Source: Bacillus sp. BA3 | GTDB taxonomy: Bacteria > Bacillota > Bacilli > Bacillales > DSM-1321 | Reading direction: 5' to 3' | Assembly: GCA_002835675.1 (NCBI GenBank) | Contig: PIZR01000004.1 | Location: 335,381 to 399,380, forward strand | DNA: 64,000 nt | In this document: piece after piece, positions 63,529 through 64,000 of the stretch | How positions within the stretch are numbered: the stretch's first letter is position 1 | Layout: every line of letters begins with the position of its first letter | Program-made: the position numbers and the translations under genes | Notes under the pieces: model-generated | The model's input: only the letters and a program-made list of their open reading frames with translations | Told to the model about the DNA's origin: nothing | Databases searched by the model: none

Positions 63529-63738
63529 TATCGACCTAAGCCTCACTGTATTCGGTCGTTCATGCACTGGATTCGACCTATCCCGGACAGTATTCGACCG
63601 TTGAGGCACTTTATTCGACCTACCCCGCACTTTATTCGGTCGTTCATGCACTGGATTCGACCTATCCCGGACAGTATTCGACCGTTGAGGCACTTTATTC
63701 GACCTACCCCGCACTTTATTCGACCATTCACGAATTTT
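63529..63738 (+). repeat. Tandem array of 21-bp units with an exact 84-bp higher-order repeat
   Basis: Units of exactly 21 bases start at 63550, 63571, 63592, 63613, 63634, 63655, 63676 and 63697, each beginning ATTCGACC or ATTCGGTC. Units 1-4 (63550-63633) and 5-8 (63634-63717) are identical, an 84-base direct repeat. Diverged units flank both ends. Because 21 is a multiple of three, several frames stay open across the array, but none has a start site or protein-like sequence. Confidence 0.92.
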
Positions 63739-63796
63739 TTTCGACTTTCACCTCATTATTCGGACTCCGAAACCCATTTTGTCTCCACACTCGATG

Positions 63797-63957
63797 AAGA
63801 GCAAGTTCGCCTACAGTTTCTACTAAAAAAACGTTTCAGCTTCATTTCAGAAATCCGCTCCCTTTCCGCCGGCTGTATGCCAAGCTACATCTAAGCAAGC
63901 GCCTGTGGTGTCTCGGCCAGCAGTTATTCGGCAGGAGTGTCACATAATTCTTCTATC
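63797..63957 (+). repeat. Direct repeat R2 flanking the 21-bp array
   Basis: Second copy of the 161-base segment at 63287-63447, in the same orientation on the other side of the array. Preceded by CGGACTCCGAAACCCATTTTG, a piece also present next to the units at 35.95 kb. Confidence 0.85.
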
Positions 63958-64000
63958 TAGTGAGGTTTCATAAACAAAACATAAAGTATATATTCTAGTG

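Noticed and set aside
63529-63738. CRISPR array
   Set aside because: Units are contiguous with a 21-bp period and repeat as a block of four; there are no unique spacers, no leader and no cas genes.
63472-63894. Open frames across the 21-bp array (arginine/serine-rich or proline-rich products)
   Set aside because: They stay open only because the repeat length is a multiple of three; several frames and both strands are open at once, and no ribosome binding site is present.

Overview
The window reads as chromosomal DNA of a low-GC, spore-forming Bacillaceae bacterium. The evidence is spoVR, strong AAGGAGG-type ribosome binding sites, frequent TTG/GTG starts, AdeR-type control next to ald, an FbpB-like small basic protein, and a gene neighbourhood (yhdB, azr, pgcA, yhcX, yhcU, yhcT) that recalls the Bacillus subtilis yhcT-yhdB region. 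A member of the Peribacillus (Bacillus simplex) group is my best guess, by inference only. No rRNA, tRNA, CRISPR array or intact insertion sequence was seen.

Left part (1-10.1 kb): an accessory catabolic island read leftward. One tight operon encodes an HpaB-type flavin monooxygenase, a nitrilase-superfamily amidase, a DUF2848 (FAH-like) protein and a double-cupin protein. A second operon encodes a RibF-like FAD synthetase with a decayed kinase half and the flavin reductase that would feed the monooxygenase. An IclR regulator, an MHS-type transporter, a GntR/FCD regulator and the start of an APC permease complete it. Four copies of one 21-bp sequence (TGTATACAY followed by AATACATAATAC) lie upstream of gntR, the monooxygenase operon, the RibF operon and the transporter, and probably define a GntR regulon. 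The substrate is unknown; this is the best candidate here for an undescribed system.

10-31 kb: mixed single genes and small operons. These are a secreted 5'-nucleotidase, a sugar-dehydrogenase-like protein, a cupredoxin, a truncated haemoglobin, a broken Bce-type ABC transporter, a DMT exporter, a two-subunit chromate transporter with an Lrp-type regulator, a histidine kinase/response regulator/VTT membrane protein operon, a PAS-HD-GYP gene cut by one in-frame TGA, a SurA-like lipoprotein, an arsRBC operon with the tail of a lost flavoprotein gene beside it, and spoVR.

30.5-38.6 kb: a YkvI-type transporter; an operon (RpiR regulator, M20 hydrolase, GNAT, N-succinylamino acid racemase) that fits the known N-succinyl route turning D-amino acids into L-amino acids; a lone radical SAM/SPASM gene; and two secreted proteins.

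38.7-64 kb: mostly core genes: yhdB, azr, pgcA, yhcX, a BdbC/thioredoxin-like pair, yhcU, the RluA-type yhcT, an aldo/keto reductase, two pit phosphate transporters around a DUF47 gene, adeR, ecsC, ald, glcD-type oxidase, proC, a DHA2 drug exporter, a 3-methyladenine glycosylase, a broken ycgQ-like gene, a LysM/NlpC-P60 hydrolase and an iron-response-type small-protein locus. Intergenic regions carry a family of 21-bp-periodic repeats with core GGTCGAAT, most developed at 63.5-63.7 kb, where an 84-bp block of four units is repeated exactly.
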